In this document: positions 44,764 through 54,301 of the stretch, one piece after another | Layout: every line of letters begins with the position of its first letter | Position numbering within the stretch: the first letter of the stretch is position 1 | Assembly (NCBI RefSeq): GCF_000211815.1 | Contig: NZ_GL890832.1 | Span: forward strand, 44,475-108,474 | Source of the DNA: Moorena producens 3L | Lineage (GTDB): Bacteria > Cyanobacteriota > Cyanobacteriia > Cyanobacteriales > Coleofasciculaceae | Direction of reading: 5' to 3' | Length of the DNA: 64,000 nucleotides | Made by a program: the position numbers and the translations under genes | The notes under the pieces: model-generated | Database searches by the model: none | The model's input: the letters and a program-made list of their open reading frames with translations, nothing else | What the model was told of the DNA's origin: nothing

Positions 44764-45963
44764 ATGATAAAAATTGCTGTTGATGCTACACCAATTCGCC
44801 ATAAGTTAAGTGGCATTGGAATGTATGCCTTAAATTTAATTCAGGCACTCCATAAGCTACAAAGTCAGGAAGACTTTCAGTTAAGTGTCGCCTATCAACC
44901 AAGTGTAAGAAAATGGTTATCTCGTGATTGGTCATTTCTTGAAGTGCTAACTAGGCATTTAGAGATTAAAAATCTAGAGATTAAAACTATACCGTTACCG
45001 GTTACTATCTCTAGTTTACTAGCCACTGTACCTAATCCCATTTTACCTTATTGTGAGCAATACTTAGGCAATCATGATATCGTCCATGGTACTGATCATG
45101 TGGTTTATCCCTGTCGAAAAAGCTTGCGGGTTATGACGATTCATGACCTAACTTTTATTAAATATCCTCAGTATGTTAACTCAATTGTTAAAAGCTATAC
45201 TGCTCGGGTAAAACAATGTTTACGGTGGACTGATTTAGTGATTACTGTTTCCCAGTCTACTAAACAGGATATCGTCAATTACCTAGGAGTAAATCCTGAC
45301 AACATCCAAGTTATTCCTCAAGCTAGCCGTTACTCTACTTTAGATTTACCCAATACACTAGATTTACCGAATAACACGGTTCAGTCTTTGGTGACATCAG
45401 TTAATTACGACTTCGCCCAACCCTATATTTTATTTGTGAGTACTCTTGAGCCTAGGAAAAATATTAATACTCTGATTGCAGCATTTAATTATTTAAAACA
45501 ACGGCATCAAATTGAGCATCAGTTAGTACTGATTGGACAAAAAGGATGGTGCTATGAATCTATTTTTTCTGCTATTGCTAGTTCCCCGTGGAAACACCAT
45601 ATTCATCATTTGGGCTACTTATCCGATCAACTAGTAGCCTGGTTTTACTCAAATGCAGATGTTTTTGTCTATCCTTCCTACTATGAAGGGTTTGGTCTGC
45701 CCGTCTTGGAAGCGATGACTTTGGGTGCTCCTGTGATTACCTCTAATACTTCATCCCTGCCTGAAGTAGCGGGAGATGCGGCAATTTTAATTGACCCTAA
45801 TCAGCCAATTGAATTAGCAGATGCTATGGTCAAGGTGATCAGTAATTCTCCATTGCGGGAGGAATTGATTAGAAAGGGTAAGGAAAGAGCGATGCTATTC
45901 TCTTGGGAGAGAACGGCAAGGGAAACTCTAGCAGCCTATAGATTTTTAGTAGGAAAGGTTTAG
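44764..45963 (+). CDS. GT4 family glycosyltransferase
   Basis: This 399-residue GT-B enzyme starts MIKIAVDATPIRHKLSGIGMYALNLIQAL, typical of mannosyl/rhamnosyl transferases acting on polysaccharide. It has DIVHGTDHVVYPCR, the DLTF...P motif, VSTLEPRKNINTLIAAF (donor site) and EX7E in EGFGLPVLEAMTLGAPVITSN. A ribosome site AAGGAAAAT precedes the ATG. It forms a probable unit with the preceding capsule-type gene. Nothing abnormal is seen apart from a short duplicated motif (LDLPNTLDLPNNT, around 197-209). Confidence 0.88.
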   Translation: MIKIAVDATPIRHKLSGIGMYALNLIQALHKLQSQEDFQLSVAYQPSVRKWLSRDWSFLEVLTRHLEIKNLEIKTIPLPVTISSLLATVPNPILPYCEQYLGNHDIVHGTDHVVYPCRKSLRVMTIHDLTFIKYPQYVNSIVKSYTARVKQCLRWTDLVITVSQSTKQDIVNYLGVNPDNIQVIPQASRYSTLDLPNTLDLPNNTVQSLVTSVNYDFAQPYILFVSTLEPRKNINTLIAAFNYLKQRHQIEHQLVLIGQKGWCYESIFSAIASSPWKHHIHHLGYLSDQLVAWFYSNADVFVYPSYYEGFGLPVLEAMTLGAPVITSNTSSLPEVAGDAAILIDPNQPIELADAMVKVISNSPLREELIRKGKERAMLFSWERTARETLAAYRFLVGKV

Positions 45964-46340
45964 TAGGGAAGGGAAGAGGGTGAAGAGTACTTGAGGAATC
46001 GAGTTTTGTAGATCATTAGTTAGATCATTAATTAGAACATTAATCAGAATGCGATTGACCAAAGGTCACGCTTCGCGAACGCATTTCTGTTGAACCTGAT
46101 TATTCCAGAAGCTCCGGGTCAATTCCCATCACCCTTAACCGCTCTGCTAGCCGCTGTGACCGTTGCCGTTCTTGCTCTAATAGCAACCTTGCCTGTTGTG
46201 CTTGTTGAGCCTCTGTTTCGGTCCAGGTCGGAATCCAATAGAATGTGAAGTCTCAAGTGTGAAATGTGAAGGTTGGGTTGTTTAGTTGTTCACCTTTGGC
46301 CTCCCTGATCTTTCACAAACATGAAACAGCCCTACAGGCT
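45964..46340. other. Intergenic with a MITE end and a Uma2 relic
   Basis: It includes words of the TTAGATCATTA type, a minus-strand copy of the GCG-rich dispersed repeat (about 46058-46085), the Uma2 remnant listed separately, and ATGAAACAGCCCT (about 46320-46333), an isolated terminus of the 404-bp MITE family. Confidence 0.6.
46100..46246 (-). pseudogene. Uma2 C-terminal remnant
   Basis: The minus strand codes for about 48 residues with EAQQAQQARLLLEQERQRSQ, RLAERLRVMGIDPELLE and a stop. This coiled tail with GI(N/D)P is the usual end of many cyanobacterial Uma2 proteins. The catalytic body is missing and upstream sequence has a stop, so this is a dead piece. Confidence 0.65.
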
Positions 46341-47045
46341 TCAGCCAGGGTAGGATGTCAAATACCCATGTTCTAGCAGAAATTCCGGCGAAATTTCATC
46401 AATCCCTTCAGGCGTTGGCACTCGGTTACCCAGCAACTTATCGACATATTTCCCTAAAATGTCACTTTCGATATTCACCCAATTGCCAGTCCGTAAGTGG
46501 CTAAGATTCGTATAGCTGTAACTATGGGGAATCACCGCTACTTTGAACCAACTGCCGTTGGGGTCACACTCAGCAATCGTTAGGCTGACCCCATTGACGG
46601 CAATGCTACCCTTGGGAACAAGATAACGAGCTATCTTATGCTGCCACACATCCATCAAGGAAGCTGGTGCTGTAAAGCACATTTCCCAGGAGTTTGGTGT
46701 TTGTAAAGATTCCGTTAAGCAGCCAATACCGTCAATGTGACCTGTTACAAAGTGACCCCCTAGTTTGCTACCCACACGCAAAGACGTTTCCAAATTAACG
46801 TAAGAAGTTGTCTGTAGCCTTTGTCCAAGGGTGGTGCGCCCCTGAGTTTCATCAGAAGCAGTGGTCGAGAAGCCTGTGGGCAAAACTTTCTCTACCGTTA
46901 GGCAAATTCCATCCACTGCTACACTATCACCAGGTTCTAAATCCTGTAAGATAACATCCATAGCATCAGAGGTACCGGAAACAATAAAGCGATCGCTTCC
47001 GATTGGTCCGATTGTGCCGAGAGCTTGAATTAATCCTGTAAACAC
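46341..47045 (-). CDS. ribE: Riboflavin synthase alpha chain
   Basis: This 234-residue enzyme makes riboflavin from two molecules of 6,7-dimethyl-8-ribityllumazine. Two lumazine-binding repeats are obvious: MFTGLIQALGTIG...DSVAVDGICLTV and LVPKGSIAVNGVSLTIAECD, each followed by a conserved Thr-rich part (VNLETSLR and TNLSHLR). GGHFVTGHIDGIG is the linker. The start is a GTG at 47045. It is at the same strand as nothing obvious upstream; the bifunctional nuclease gene runs away on the opposite strand. The gene looks intact and the length is near normal, with about ten extra C-terminal residues. Confidence 0.95.
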   Translation of the reverse strand: MFTGLIQALGTIGPIGSDRFIVSGTSDAMDVILQDLEPGDSVAVDGICLTVEKVLPTGFSTTASDETQGRTTLGQRLQTTSYVNLETSLRVGSKLGGHFVTGHIDGIGCLTESLQTPNSWEMCFTAPASLMDVWQHKIARYLVPKGSIAVNGVSLTIAECDPNGSWFKVAVIPHSYSYTNLSHLRTGNWVNIESDILGKYVDKLLGNRVPTPEGIDEISPEFLLEHGYLTSYPG

Positions 47046-47356
47046 TGTTGTTTATACTGTTCTTCTGTAAGCGGATGAACTGGTGCAACTAGACTGTTAG
47101 TAGGAAAAGAGCTGGCATAAGTTTGTGTTTTTTTAGTGAAGTGGCCAAACAAATTTCCTGAGACTAAGGCATACTTGGAGAATACAATCTTGTTGATCTC
47201 ACCGAATTGGATTCTCAAGGGCTAATCTTACCGTTGACCGGTAACGTGAAAAGAACAGATCTGGCAAGGGCAAGTTTCGGTGCCCGTCTGTACAGTACTA
47301 GTTTACCGCTTCGCTTTGATGCCCCTGATGCTGACCGTATTCTAGAGGCTAAGCTG

Positions 47357-47857
47357 ATGATTGAAATGAGAGTTGCTGGCATTGCAGTAGATACTGTAAC
47401 ACGTAGCCCCATCGTGTTACTCAAAGATGTCTTAGATCGGCGTGCTCTGCCAATCTATATTGGGCAAGATCAAGCAAAGGCAATTATCAGTGCTTTGGAA
47501 AGACAAACGCCACCGCGTCCCCTGACCCATGACCTAATGGTCAATTTCCTGGAGGAGTGGAACATAACACTGGATCGTGTTATAATACACTCTCTCCAGG
47601 ATAACACGTTCTATGCCAGCCTCTGTGTTAGTCAGGGTGAGACAAAGAAAGAAATTGATGCTCGACCAAGTGATGCCATCTCCATCGCCCTGCGTACTGG
47701 CAGTCCGATTTGGGTGATGGAAGAAGTTATTGCTGATGCTTCGATACCTGTAGACCAAGATAAGGATGAAGAGGAGCGTCGAGCTTTTCGGGAATTTGTA
47801 TCTAATATCCGCCCAGAAGATTTTCTTCACCGTGGAGGATATAGTCGTGGTAGCTAA
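47357..47857 (+). CDS. Bifunctional nuclease family protein (DUF151)
   Basis: Homologues of this 166-residue protein have been reported to have nuclease activity (plant BBD proteins). It has the core VDTVTRSPIVLLKD, RRALPIYIGQDQAKAIISAL, PLTHDLMVNFLEEW and ARPSDAISIALRTGSPIWV. The frame is open back to 47207, but the ATG at 47357 gives the usual N-terminus MIEMRVAGIAVDTV. The C-terminal tail (EEERRAFREFVSNIRPEDF) is acidic and family-typical. Its role in cyanobacteria is unknown. Confidence 0.88.
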   Translation: MIEMRVAGIAVDTVTRSPIVLLKDVLDRRALPIYIGQDQAKAIISALERQTPPRPLTHDLMVNFLEEWNITLDRVIIHSLQDNTFYASLCVSQGETKKEIDARPSDAISIALRTGSPIWVMEEVIADASIPVDQDKDEEERRAFREFVSNIRPEDFLHRGGYSRGS

Positions 47858-48163
47858 AGCCAAAATATTGGGATTAAACGGGATTTAACAGCAACAATAT
47901 ATTAATTGCTCTGTCAAAAAATTATAGAGATGTTTCTGAAAGCCTTACCATTTAGCCATTGGTGAGAGTTTTCCAGATGCTCTAACCCTGATGCCATACC
48001 GCAAGTGACCCTTGGGCTCAAGAGATATATCCCAAACTATGCTCGAAGCTATGACCCAAGCTATACCCCAAGACAATCGATGGCCATCAACTGAATTTTT
48101 GGCGCAACTGTTTTTTGGGCAACGTTTTAACCAAAGATAAGATTATTCCAGCAGTTGGGCAAC
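47858..48163. other. Intergenic, no gene seen
   Basis: About 300 bases with imperfect repeats of the CCCAA(A/G)CTAT type around 48030-48075 and AT-rich DNA before the aldo/keto reductase gene. No coding region is supported. Confidence 0.5.
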
Positions 48164-49294
48164 ATGCGTTATCGGCGGTTTGGAAAAACTAATCTCCAGC
48201 TTTCAGTGTTTTCTTGTGGCACCATGCGTTGCTTAGGGTCTGAGTCAAATGCTCAGAAGACAGTGCAACAGGTAATCGCTCAAGGAATTAACCACTTGGA
48301 AACTGCCAGGGGTTACGGCAAGAGTGAAGAATACCTTGGTAACATCCTGAAAGCTGGATTGTCAGTACCACGAGACCAGCTATATATAACCACCAAGATT
48401 CCACCAACCCCTGATGCTGATTTGATGAGTCAGTGGATTAATGATTCCTTAGAACGTCTACAGCTCGATTATGTCGATTGTTTAGCAATTCATGGGATTA
48501 ACACTGAAGAGCATCTGTCCTGGGTAAAGTCTGACAGTGGCTGTATGGCAGCTGTCCAAAAAGCCGTAGCCCAGGGACGTATAAGGCACGTTGGTTTCTC
48601 AACCCATGGTTCAATACAAGTGATTCTAGGGGCAATTCAAACAGATTTTTTTGAATTCATCAACCTGCATTACTATTACTTCTTTCAACGCAATGCTGCG
48701 GCGATTGAATTGGCTGATCAGAAGGATATGGGCATCTTCATCATATCTCCTGCTGATAAAGCAGGCAAACTCTACACCCCACCACCAACGTTAGAGAAAC
48801 TGTGCCATCCCTTCTCGCCACTAGAACTGAACTATCGATTTTTATTAAGCGATCCCCGCATTACTACCCTTAGTATTGGACCGGCTAACCCAGATGAGGT
48901 GACCCTGCCTTTAAGTGTCGCTAACCGAGACGAGTCTTTGAGCCCAATGGAAGTGGCAGCATTCTCTCGTTTGGAAACCCACTTGAACAATGCTCTAGGA
49001 ACTGACCGCTGTAGTCAATGCTACGCTTGTCTACCTTGCCCAGAAACCATTAACATTCCAGAAGTCTTGCGGCTGCGCAATCTTGCTTTGGCTTACGACA
49101 TGAGCGAGTTTGGTCAATATCGCTATCAAATGTTTGAAAATGCTGGTCATTGGTTTAGGGGGGTCAAGGGAAACCGTTGTACCCAGTGTGGTGAGTGTCT
49201 TCCCCGTTGCCCCGAACAACTGGATATTCCTTCCTTACTCTCTGATACCCACCAGCGTCTTAATGGTTCTCCTAGGCGTCGTCTGTGGGGATAA
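48164..49294 (+). CDS. Aldo/keto reductase with 4Fe-4S ferredoxin motifs
   Basis: This protein (376 residues from the ATG at 48164; the TTG at 48155 would add three) has an AKR TIM barrel in its N-terminal part. It shows RFGKTNLQLSVFSCGTMR, ETARGYGKSEEYLG (catalytic Tyr), YITTKIPPT (Lys), LAIHGINTEEH and HVGFSTHG. The C-terminal part has two Cys clusters, CSQCYACLPCP (about 284-294) and CTQCGECLPRCP (about 342-353), typical of bacterial 4Fe-4S binding. So it is probably a ferredoxin-linked oxidoreductase. The substrate is not known. Transcribed alone. Confidence 0.9.
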   Translation: MRYRRFGKTNLQLSVFSCGTMRCLGSESNAQKTVQQVIAQGINHLETARGYGKSEEYLGNILKAGLSVPRDQLYITTKIPPTPDADLMSQWINDSLERLQLDYVDCLAIHGINTEEHLSWVKSDSGCMAAVQKAVAQGRIRHVGFSTHGSIQVILGAIQTDFFEFINLHYYYFFQRNAAAIELADQKDMGIFIISPADKAGKLYTPPPTLEKLCHPFSPLELNYRFLLSDPRITTLSIGPANPDEVTLPLSVANRDESLSPMEVAAFSRLETHLNNALGTDRCSQCYACLPCPETINIPEVLRLRNLALAYDMSEFGQYRYQMFENAGHWFRGVKGNRCTQCGECLPRCPEQLDIPSLLSDTHQRLNGSPRRRLWG

Positions 49295-49493
49295 GGTAGT
49301 TGGTTGAAGGTTGGTTGGTTGAAGGTTGAAGGTTGGTTGGTTGAAGGTTGGTTGGTTGGTTGAAGGTTGAAGGTTAGTTGGTTGAAGGTTGAAGGTTAGT
49401 TGGTTGAAGGTTGAAGGTTAGTTGGTTGAAGGGTTGAAGGTTGAAGGTTAATGGGTATCACTATTGATTTGACTGATGCTTTAGTGCATTCCT
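49295..49493. repeat. GTTGAAG/GTTGGTT repeat spacer
   Basis: Runs of GGTTGAA and GGTTGGTT words (49302-49450) fill most of the spacer. Nothing else is visible. Confidence 0.85.
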
Positions 49494-50066
49494 ATGGATA
49501 AAAGAAACACCGTTAGTAAAATACATCCCTTGTCTGTTGTGCCTTGTGTATTCTGCCTTGTGTTTCTAGAGAGCTGTTTTCTGGTTGGCTGGAAGCCTGA
49601 ACCAGTTTTAGCTCAAAAGACTGTAGGAGTGCAGCCGGACACAGAAGCTGTGAATTTAAATTTCCTGCAGCCAGATAATCTTCCTAATGATGGGTCTGTG
49701 ATTACTGCTGATACTATCTCTCAAACTAAGCTCACTACTCCAAGTTTCTGGTGGGCTGATGAACAGTTTGGCGGTAAGCTACTGGATAATTGGTTAGCTT
49801 ATCCGAGTAAACGCCGGGTAGATTTGGTAGTGAATCGCCAACTCTGGAGTCTGCTTAACTATCTGGGTAGGTATGCTTTTATTAACAAAATGGGCAACGT
49901 TGCCAGAGATTATAACTATAATACCAGAGTATTTAACCAGCGAGGAAAGCCTTTAGGAGCTTATACCTGTGATGGTAATTCCATGTGCCAGGTGGAGGTA
50001 TGTATTCCTGGTCAAGTCCCTTTAGCTGGCAAAGTCTCGGCCTTTTGCCAGTTATCACAAAACTAG
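49494..50066 (+). CDS. Conserved exported hypothetical protein
   Basis: This 190-residue protein has an N-terminal hydrophobic segment (about 14-33, LSVVPCVFCLVFLESCFLVG) ending before an Ala-Gln (VLAQKT) cleavage site, so it is exported. The mature part has WWADEQFGGKLLDNWLAYP, RRVDLVVNRQLWSLLNYLGRYAF and a Cys-containing end (YTCDGNSMCQVEVCIPG). I recall this motif from many cyanobacteria. No enzymatic motif is seen. It converges with the solute-binding gene, only 12 bases apart. Function unknown. Confidence 0.75.
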   Translation: MDKRNTVSKIHPLSVVPCVFCLVFLESCFLVGWKPEPVLAQKTVGVQPDTEAVNLNFLQPDNLPNDGSVITADTISQTKLTTPSFWWADEQFGGKLLDNWLAYPSKRRVDLVVNRQLWSLLNYLGRYAFINKMGNVARDYNYNTRVFNQRGKPLGAYTCDGNSMCQVEVCIPGQVPLAGKVSAFCQLSQN

Positions 50067-50078
50067 AACAGGCAATTT

Positions 50079-51269
50079 TCACGTATTTCGCATTTCTTTC
50101 CACAAGGATTCATACTGCTTTTGTGTAGACTCTGGTAAGGGATGGAGGAATTCGCACTTGTTGAGAATTTCTGCTTCTGGCAGCAGTAGAGGTAAGGTTT
50201 GGATATCTTGTGGTAGCTTATTTCTTGGGATCTTAAGCAGAATCGGGGAAGCAGCATTAGTCAGTAGAGAAATTTGCTTGGCTGATTTGCTATCCCAGCA
50301 AAATTCAATCCACTTTTTGCTTAAATCCGACTCAGAGTTACTTTCTGAGGAGTCAGAAGCAGAGCTAACTGATACCGGTTTTACCCATACATCTGACCAC
50401 AGGGCTGTTCCTGACTGAGGCACCACTGCCTCAATTTGGCGATCGCGTGTTCTTAGTGCCAGGATATCCGTAGACCAACCGACTGCTACCCAGGTATCCC
50501 CCAAAACTAGAGGTTTTAGGTAGTGATCCGAACTGTAAAATTTAACCTGTTTAGCCAGTTGTCGAAGTGCTGGTTTCAAGTCTTTGACTTGATTTAAATC
50601 CTGTTGATTATAGGATAAGCCTAGGTTTTTCAAGGTTAAACCAATCACTTCTCGGGGGTGGTTCAACACAGAAATGCGATCGCGTAAAGACTCACGCCAC
50701 AAGTCACTCCAATCAGTGGGAGTCCAGCCTAAGGCTTTGAACTTGTCACGGCGATAGGCAATGACAGTAGCACCCCAGCGATAAGGAGCACCCCAAACTT
50801 TTCCTGAGTTGTCTAGCTGACCAGTTTGGTCACGTTTAACAAGTTTCTGGTACTCTGGCGGCAGTTGTTTCCATCCTGGCAACGTTTCTATGTTCAAAGG
50901 TTGGATCAATTCCTGCTCAATGGCTGACTTGAGCCAATAATCTCCTAAGGTAACTAAATCAGGACTTATCGGTGTCCTAGACCTAATCCGGATCAAATCT
51001 AAAAAGGAGCGATCTTGATTATTATTGGGTTTGCCTTGCTCTTTCAAGGTTGTCAGGAGTTTGAATAAAGCAGATAGTTGTTTCTCCGGGTCAAAATTTA
51101 GCTTAGCCCGTAGTGTTAAGGTCTTACGAAATTCACCCAACAGCTGAACTGGTATTGAATTTTGCAACAGCCTTACCTTTAAAGAGGCTTGTTGTCCGAT
51201 ATTACAACCAGATGCTAACTGACTAAGGGCTATGGTACTAGCACCTAGTATCAAGGAGCGTCGCTTCAT
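50079..51269 (-). CDS. Solute-binding lipoprotein of an ABC importer (PotD-like)
   Basis: It begins MKRRSLILGASTIALSQLASGC (the ATG at 51269; a TTG at 51299 would add ten residues). It has a lipobox LASGC, so it is a lipoprotein. The remainder, about 375 residues, is a type 2 periplasmic-binding fold similar to spermidine/putrescine-binding proteins, for example GAPYRWGATVIAYRRDKF, LGLSYNQQDL, TWVAVGWSTDILAL and ATVIAY. A Ser-rich low-complexity stretch (SVSSASDSSESNSESDLS, about 310-327) is inserted near the C-terminus. No permease or ATPase is adjacent. The substrate is unproven. Confidence 0.8.
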   Translation of the reverse strand: MKRRSLILGASTIALSQLASGCNIGQQASLKVRLLQNSIPVQLLGEFRKTLTLRAKLNFDPEKQLSALFKLLTTLKEQGKPNNNQDRSFLDLIRIRSRTPISPDLVTLGDYWLKSAIEQELIQPLNIETLPGWKQLPPEYQKLVKRDQTGQLDNSGKVWGAPYRWGATVIAYRRDKFKALGWTPTDWSDLWRESLRDRISVLNHPREVIGLTLKNLGLSYNQQDLNQVKDLKPALRQLAKQVKFYSSDHYLKPLVLGDTWVAVGWSTDILALRTRDRQIEAVVPQSGTALWSDVWVKPVSVSSASDSSESNSESDLSKKWIEFCWDSKSAKQISLLTNAASPILLKIPRNKLPQDIQTLPLLLPEAEILNKCEFLHPLPESTQKQYESLWKEMRNT

Positions 51270-52091
51270 AAGTATTTCTGAATTTCCTTTGGTTACCAAC
51301 TCTTTGACCTTAATTTACATTGGCTCAATAGCAATTACTATAGCTATGAGCAATGAACTGACTTTTGTGACCTCTTAGACCAACAGCCATCTGCTAGATG
51401 TGGTAAGTCTAATAAATTAAAAACTACTTATAGTCTGGTTAACAAAACTAATCTAAGTCAAGGGCTAAGGCATCTGAATCTACTTTGACATCACTTTGAC
51501 ATCATTTGACCTCAATAATAGTTTGACTATTATTAATTGAATTTTATTAAGAGTAAGCACGATCAAAAGAACGAAAACACCAGCTATGTCTCCCTTTTCC
51601 TCCCCCTCCTCGCCCTCAACACACAGTCTTGTTTTAGACCTAACTATAAGAAATCTAAATCTGTAAGATAAAGTGATGGGGGGATAGAAATATCTCGATC
51701 AAGAAGTTAATTCACTTATTGGTTATCTTGTCAACTAATAGCAGTTGACCATCTCTCTAGGAGTTTGAGAAGGTAATGACATGGGGAAAATCATCCGTAC
51801 GTTATGTATTAAAAATCACTAATGCCAAGGAATTAATTCCGAAAAAACCGATTGTGCTAATTGTGGTGCGAAACTTGGGAGAAAAGACAAGTATTAATTA
51901 ATGCTGAATTAATCAGGGTAAATATCAAGATATACAGCGGCTATCTGGCATTTTTGAAAAAAATTACTCTGGGAAACAGACTCTAAGGAGTTTAGAGCTG
52001 ATTTTTGACAGATTTTTGACAATAGTTAAATAAATCAGCAATTCATCGGATTTTCTTCCTTAAGTGACTAGGATAAAAATAGAACTAAGTT
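51270..52091. other. Intergenic, about 820 bases
   Basis: AT-rich, with no supported gene. A short frame around 51857-51897 reads CANCGAKLGRKDKY, a zinc-ribbon-like tail, but it has no start in frame. TTTGACATCA repeats lie around 51487-51510 and GATTTTTGACA is doubled near 51995-52020. Promoters for both flanking genes are probably here. Confidence 0.5.
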
Positions 52092-52490
52092 ATGGCAGTT
52101 TTAAATCCTATGGATGAATATCAAAATCAAATCATGGCTCTAAGTCATAGAGTAGATACTCTGTGCGAATCCATCGAAAAACTCAGTTTGAAGGTTTCAG
52201 AAGGCCTTTCTGAACTCAAAAATAGTTCAAGGCAGGAAACTGAGGAATCTCAACCAACTGGCCAACCGATACCCCGGACCCACGAAAGTCAAAGTGCCAT
52301 TAACCTACTGACCCAACATAAAGATGTGCTGATTGATAGTAACTCTGGGCTAGGTAGTTTCTCTAAAAATAGCAATAATAATATCTCTGCTGATATTCAA
52401 GTTCAACGCTTAACTGCCCAACTCACAGCAGCCTACAATCGGATTGCTGCCTTAGAAGAACAACTCCTAGCACAGCGAATTCATTCCTAA
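52092..52490 (+). CDS. Small coiled-coil hypothetical protein
   Basis: The 132-residue protein has two helical parts, IMALSHRVDTLCESIEKLSLKV (about 15-36) and VQRLTAQLTAAYNRIAALEEQLLAQ (about 103-127), joined by a disordered polar linker rich in Ser/Asn/Thr. The C-terminal helix fits a leucine-zipper-like coiled coil. No family is recognised. ATG start; upstream region AT-rich. It is isolated from other genes. It might be a scaffold or regulator, but nothing shows this. Confidence 0.55.
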   Translation: MAVLNPMDEYQNQIMALSHRVDTLCESIEKLSLKVSEGLSELKNSSRQETEESQPTGQPIPRTHESQSAINLLTQHKDVLIDSNSGLGSFSKNSNNNISADIQVQRLTAQLTAAYNRIAALEEQLLAQRIHS

Positions 52491-52616
52491 TTGGCAGTTT
52501 TATCCAGATTAGTCTAAGGGTTGAAGGTTAATAGGGAAAACAAATCAGCACCTCTGTGATTTTCGTGCCTAACTTGGTCAGACTGTAAAGTGTTTTTTCA
52601 CTGGCTCCAACAACAA

Positions 52617-53867
52617 TCACCTCAGAGAAAGACGATATTGCTCGACCAAGTTTTCAATGGCTTGAAGTAATTCAGCCGAGTTCCAGCCCTTATAAAGGTG
52701 GGCTGCGATCGCACATCCTCCAGCACCCACACCTTCCTTGACATATCCTTGCTCATATGCCTGTAGCTGAGGATAACGAGACTGGGTAAAACTTAATTGT
52801 GTTGCCAAAAGGGGTACACTCCCAATATCTTGTGCTAATCCAACCGTGTCACCAGTCGAGTCTTCTGCCACCCAGCGAGTTGTTCCCACAACTACTTGTG
52901 CTGGTTGCCATGCTAGGGAATTACCCTCAGTAATACTGGGGTAGGGTAAAACCGACTCTGCCAATGCCTGTGCTAAGGTATAAACCGCTAGCATTTGGGT
53001 ACCACCAGCGAGTAAAACGCCACAGCGACGACTAGCTGCCATTGCCATACCTGCTGCGGCAATTTGCATCGGATCTCCCACCGCTGCCACTAGCTTTAAG
53101 TGATCAAGTGGTGAGGGGGTGAGGGGGTGAGAGGATGAGGAGGTGACGGAGTATAAAGGTGCGGGGTGGTAGGGGTGAGACGGTGAATTTTTCTTCCTAG
53201 GTTCGCTTTTGGGAAGCTCCCCGGCTCCCCTACCCGCTAACCCAGCTCGTTGTAACCCCAGCTCCACCACCTCCCACTTTTGAGCATGATTGCACTGGGG
53301 ATGGCTACTGTTAACCTTGCCAGCTGCATCAATCCCCAAGCCAGTGAGCAGGCTAAGTGCGGTGGTAGTTCCCCCAACCACACACTCACTAATAATCAGA
53401 TAGCTATCACCAACCACACTTGCTAGCTTTTCTCCCCACTGTAAACCTTGCTCAAATAGCCGTTTCACTGTTTCGAGGGGCAAGGCATTGCCAGAAGTTA
53501 GGCACTTAGCAGGAATACCACCTAAGTCAATGGCTGGTACTGTCGGAGGGTGAGGTAAACCAGCATTGAACAGATAGATGGGTAGGTTAAATGCCTCCAC
53601 TAAAGCACGGGAAATCAAGACAGGGGATACTCCCACAGTTAGAGGAGGAAGGGGATATTGAGGTTGGGGAGTAACTCCATTGACCAAAAACTCAGCATCA
53701 GCGATCGCAGTATACTGACGATCATCTGGGGTAGCGCCAGCAGCAGAAATACCTGGAATCAGGCCAGTAGCAGTGAATCCTAAAATACAAGCAAATACCG
53801 GTGAGCATCCCTGATACTGCTGTAACCACCGTTTTCCCTTTACCTGCTCGGTATAAACTCGGATCAT
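52617..53867 (-). CDS. cobT: CobT-like nicotinate-nucleotide phosphoribosyltransferase
   Basis: This 416-residue protein is of the TIGR00303 type, a form of the CobT family acting on nicotinate mononucleotide in cobalamin lower-ligand activation. Key parts are DAEFLVNGVTPQPQYPLPPLTVGVSP, HPPTVPAIDLGGIPAKC, ISECVVGGTTTALSLLTGLGIDA and AAVGDPMQIAAAGMAMAASRRCGVLLAGG. A roughly 48-residue insert (about 205-252, from GRGAGELPKSEPRKKNSP to PLTPSPLDH) disrupts the usual spacing; the DNA there contains GGTGAGGG repeats. The start is an ATG (MIRVYTEQVKG). Whether it has standard CobT activity is uncertain. Confidence 0.8.
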   Translation of the reverse strand: MIRVYTEQVKGKRWLQQYQGCSPVFACILGFTATGLIPGISAAGATPDDRQYTAIADAEFLVNGVTPQPQYPLPPLTVGVSPVLISRALVEAFNLPIYLFNAGLPHPPTVPAIDLGGIPAKCLTSGNALPLETVKRLFEQGLQWGEKLASVVGDSYLIISECVVGGTTTALSLLTGLGIDAAGKVNSSHPQCNHAQKWEVVELGLQRAGLAGRGAGELPKSEPRKKNSPSHPYHPAPLYSVTSSSSHPLTPSPLDHLKLVAAVGDPMQIAAAGMAMAASRRCGVLLAGGTQMLAVYTLAQALAESVLPYPSITEGNSLAWQPAQVVVGTTRWVAEDSTGDTVGLAQDIGSVPLLATQLSFTQSRYPQLQAYEQGYVKEGVGAGGCAIAAHLYKGWNSAELLQAIENLVEQYRLSLR

Positions 53868-54301
53868 TAGTCCTTAATTCTTAGTCCTTAGTTCTGATCT
53901 GAAATATAAAAATAAATAGAAACAAACACTACACTATAGATTAATTGTGGTGAAAGGGAACAGTAAACTTTGGATAAGGTAACAGAATCGTTTTGTAAAA
54001 GTAGCAAATCAAGTATTAACTAGTTAACTAGTTAATATTACTATTTTTTTACACACATTTTCACACACAATAGTTAGCCATATAATTCCATAAATTTCCA
54101 TAAAATAAAAGAACGATTGCCATACTTACCACGGGCATAAACTGAGCTAAAGGTAATCAATCAAGCTTAAGCTCTAAGCTCCAAGGGCTCAGAGCTGATA
54201 ACTGTTTGCGGAAAGCGTAGCCCTCAAGTAGCGTGTAAGCTGACCTTTGAAAGTATAACAAACAGTCTCTTCGCCATCACAAGTGACCAATGACTAATAG
54301 C
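53868..54301. other. Intergenic, no gene seen
   Basis: AT-rich. Repeats TTAACTAGTTAACTAGTTAA (around 54016-54035), and a copy of a dispersed CTCAAGTAGCGTG-type word near 54223-54235. No coding region is supported. Both flanking genes are transcribed to the left. Confidence 0.55.

Noticed and set aside
51830..51910. CANCGAKLG zinc-ribbon-like peptide
   Set aside because: A stop precedes it in frame and it has no start or further domain. It could be a decayed gene tail, but the support is too weak to list.
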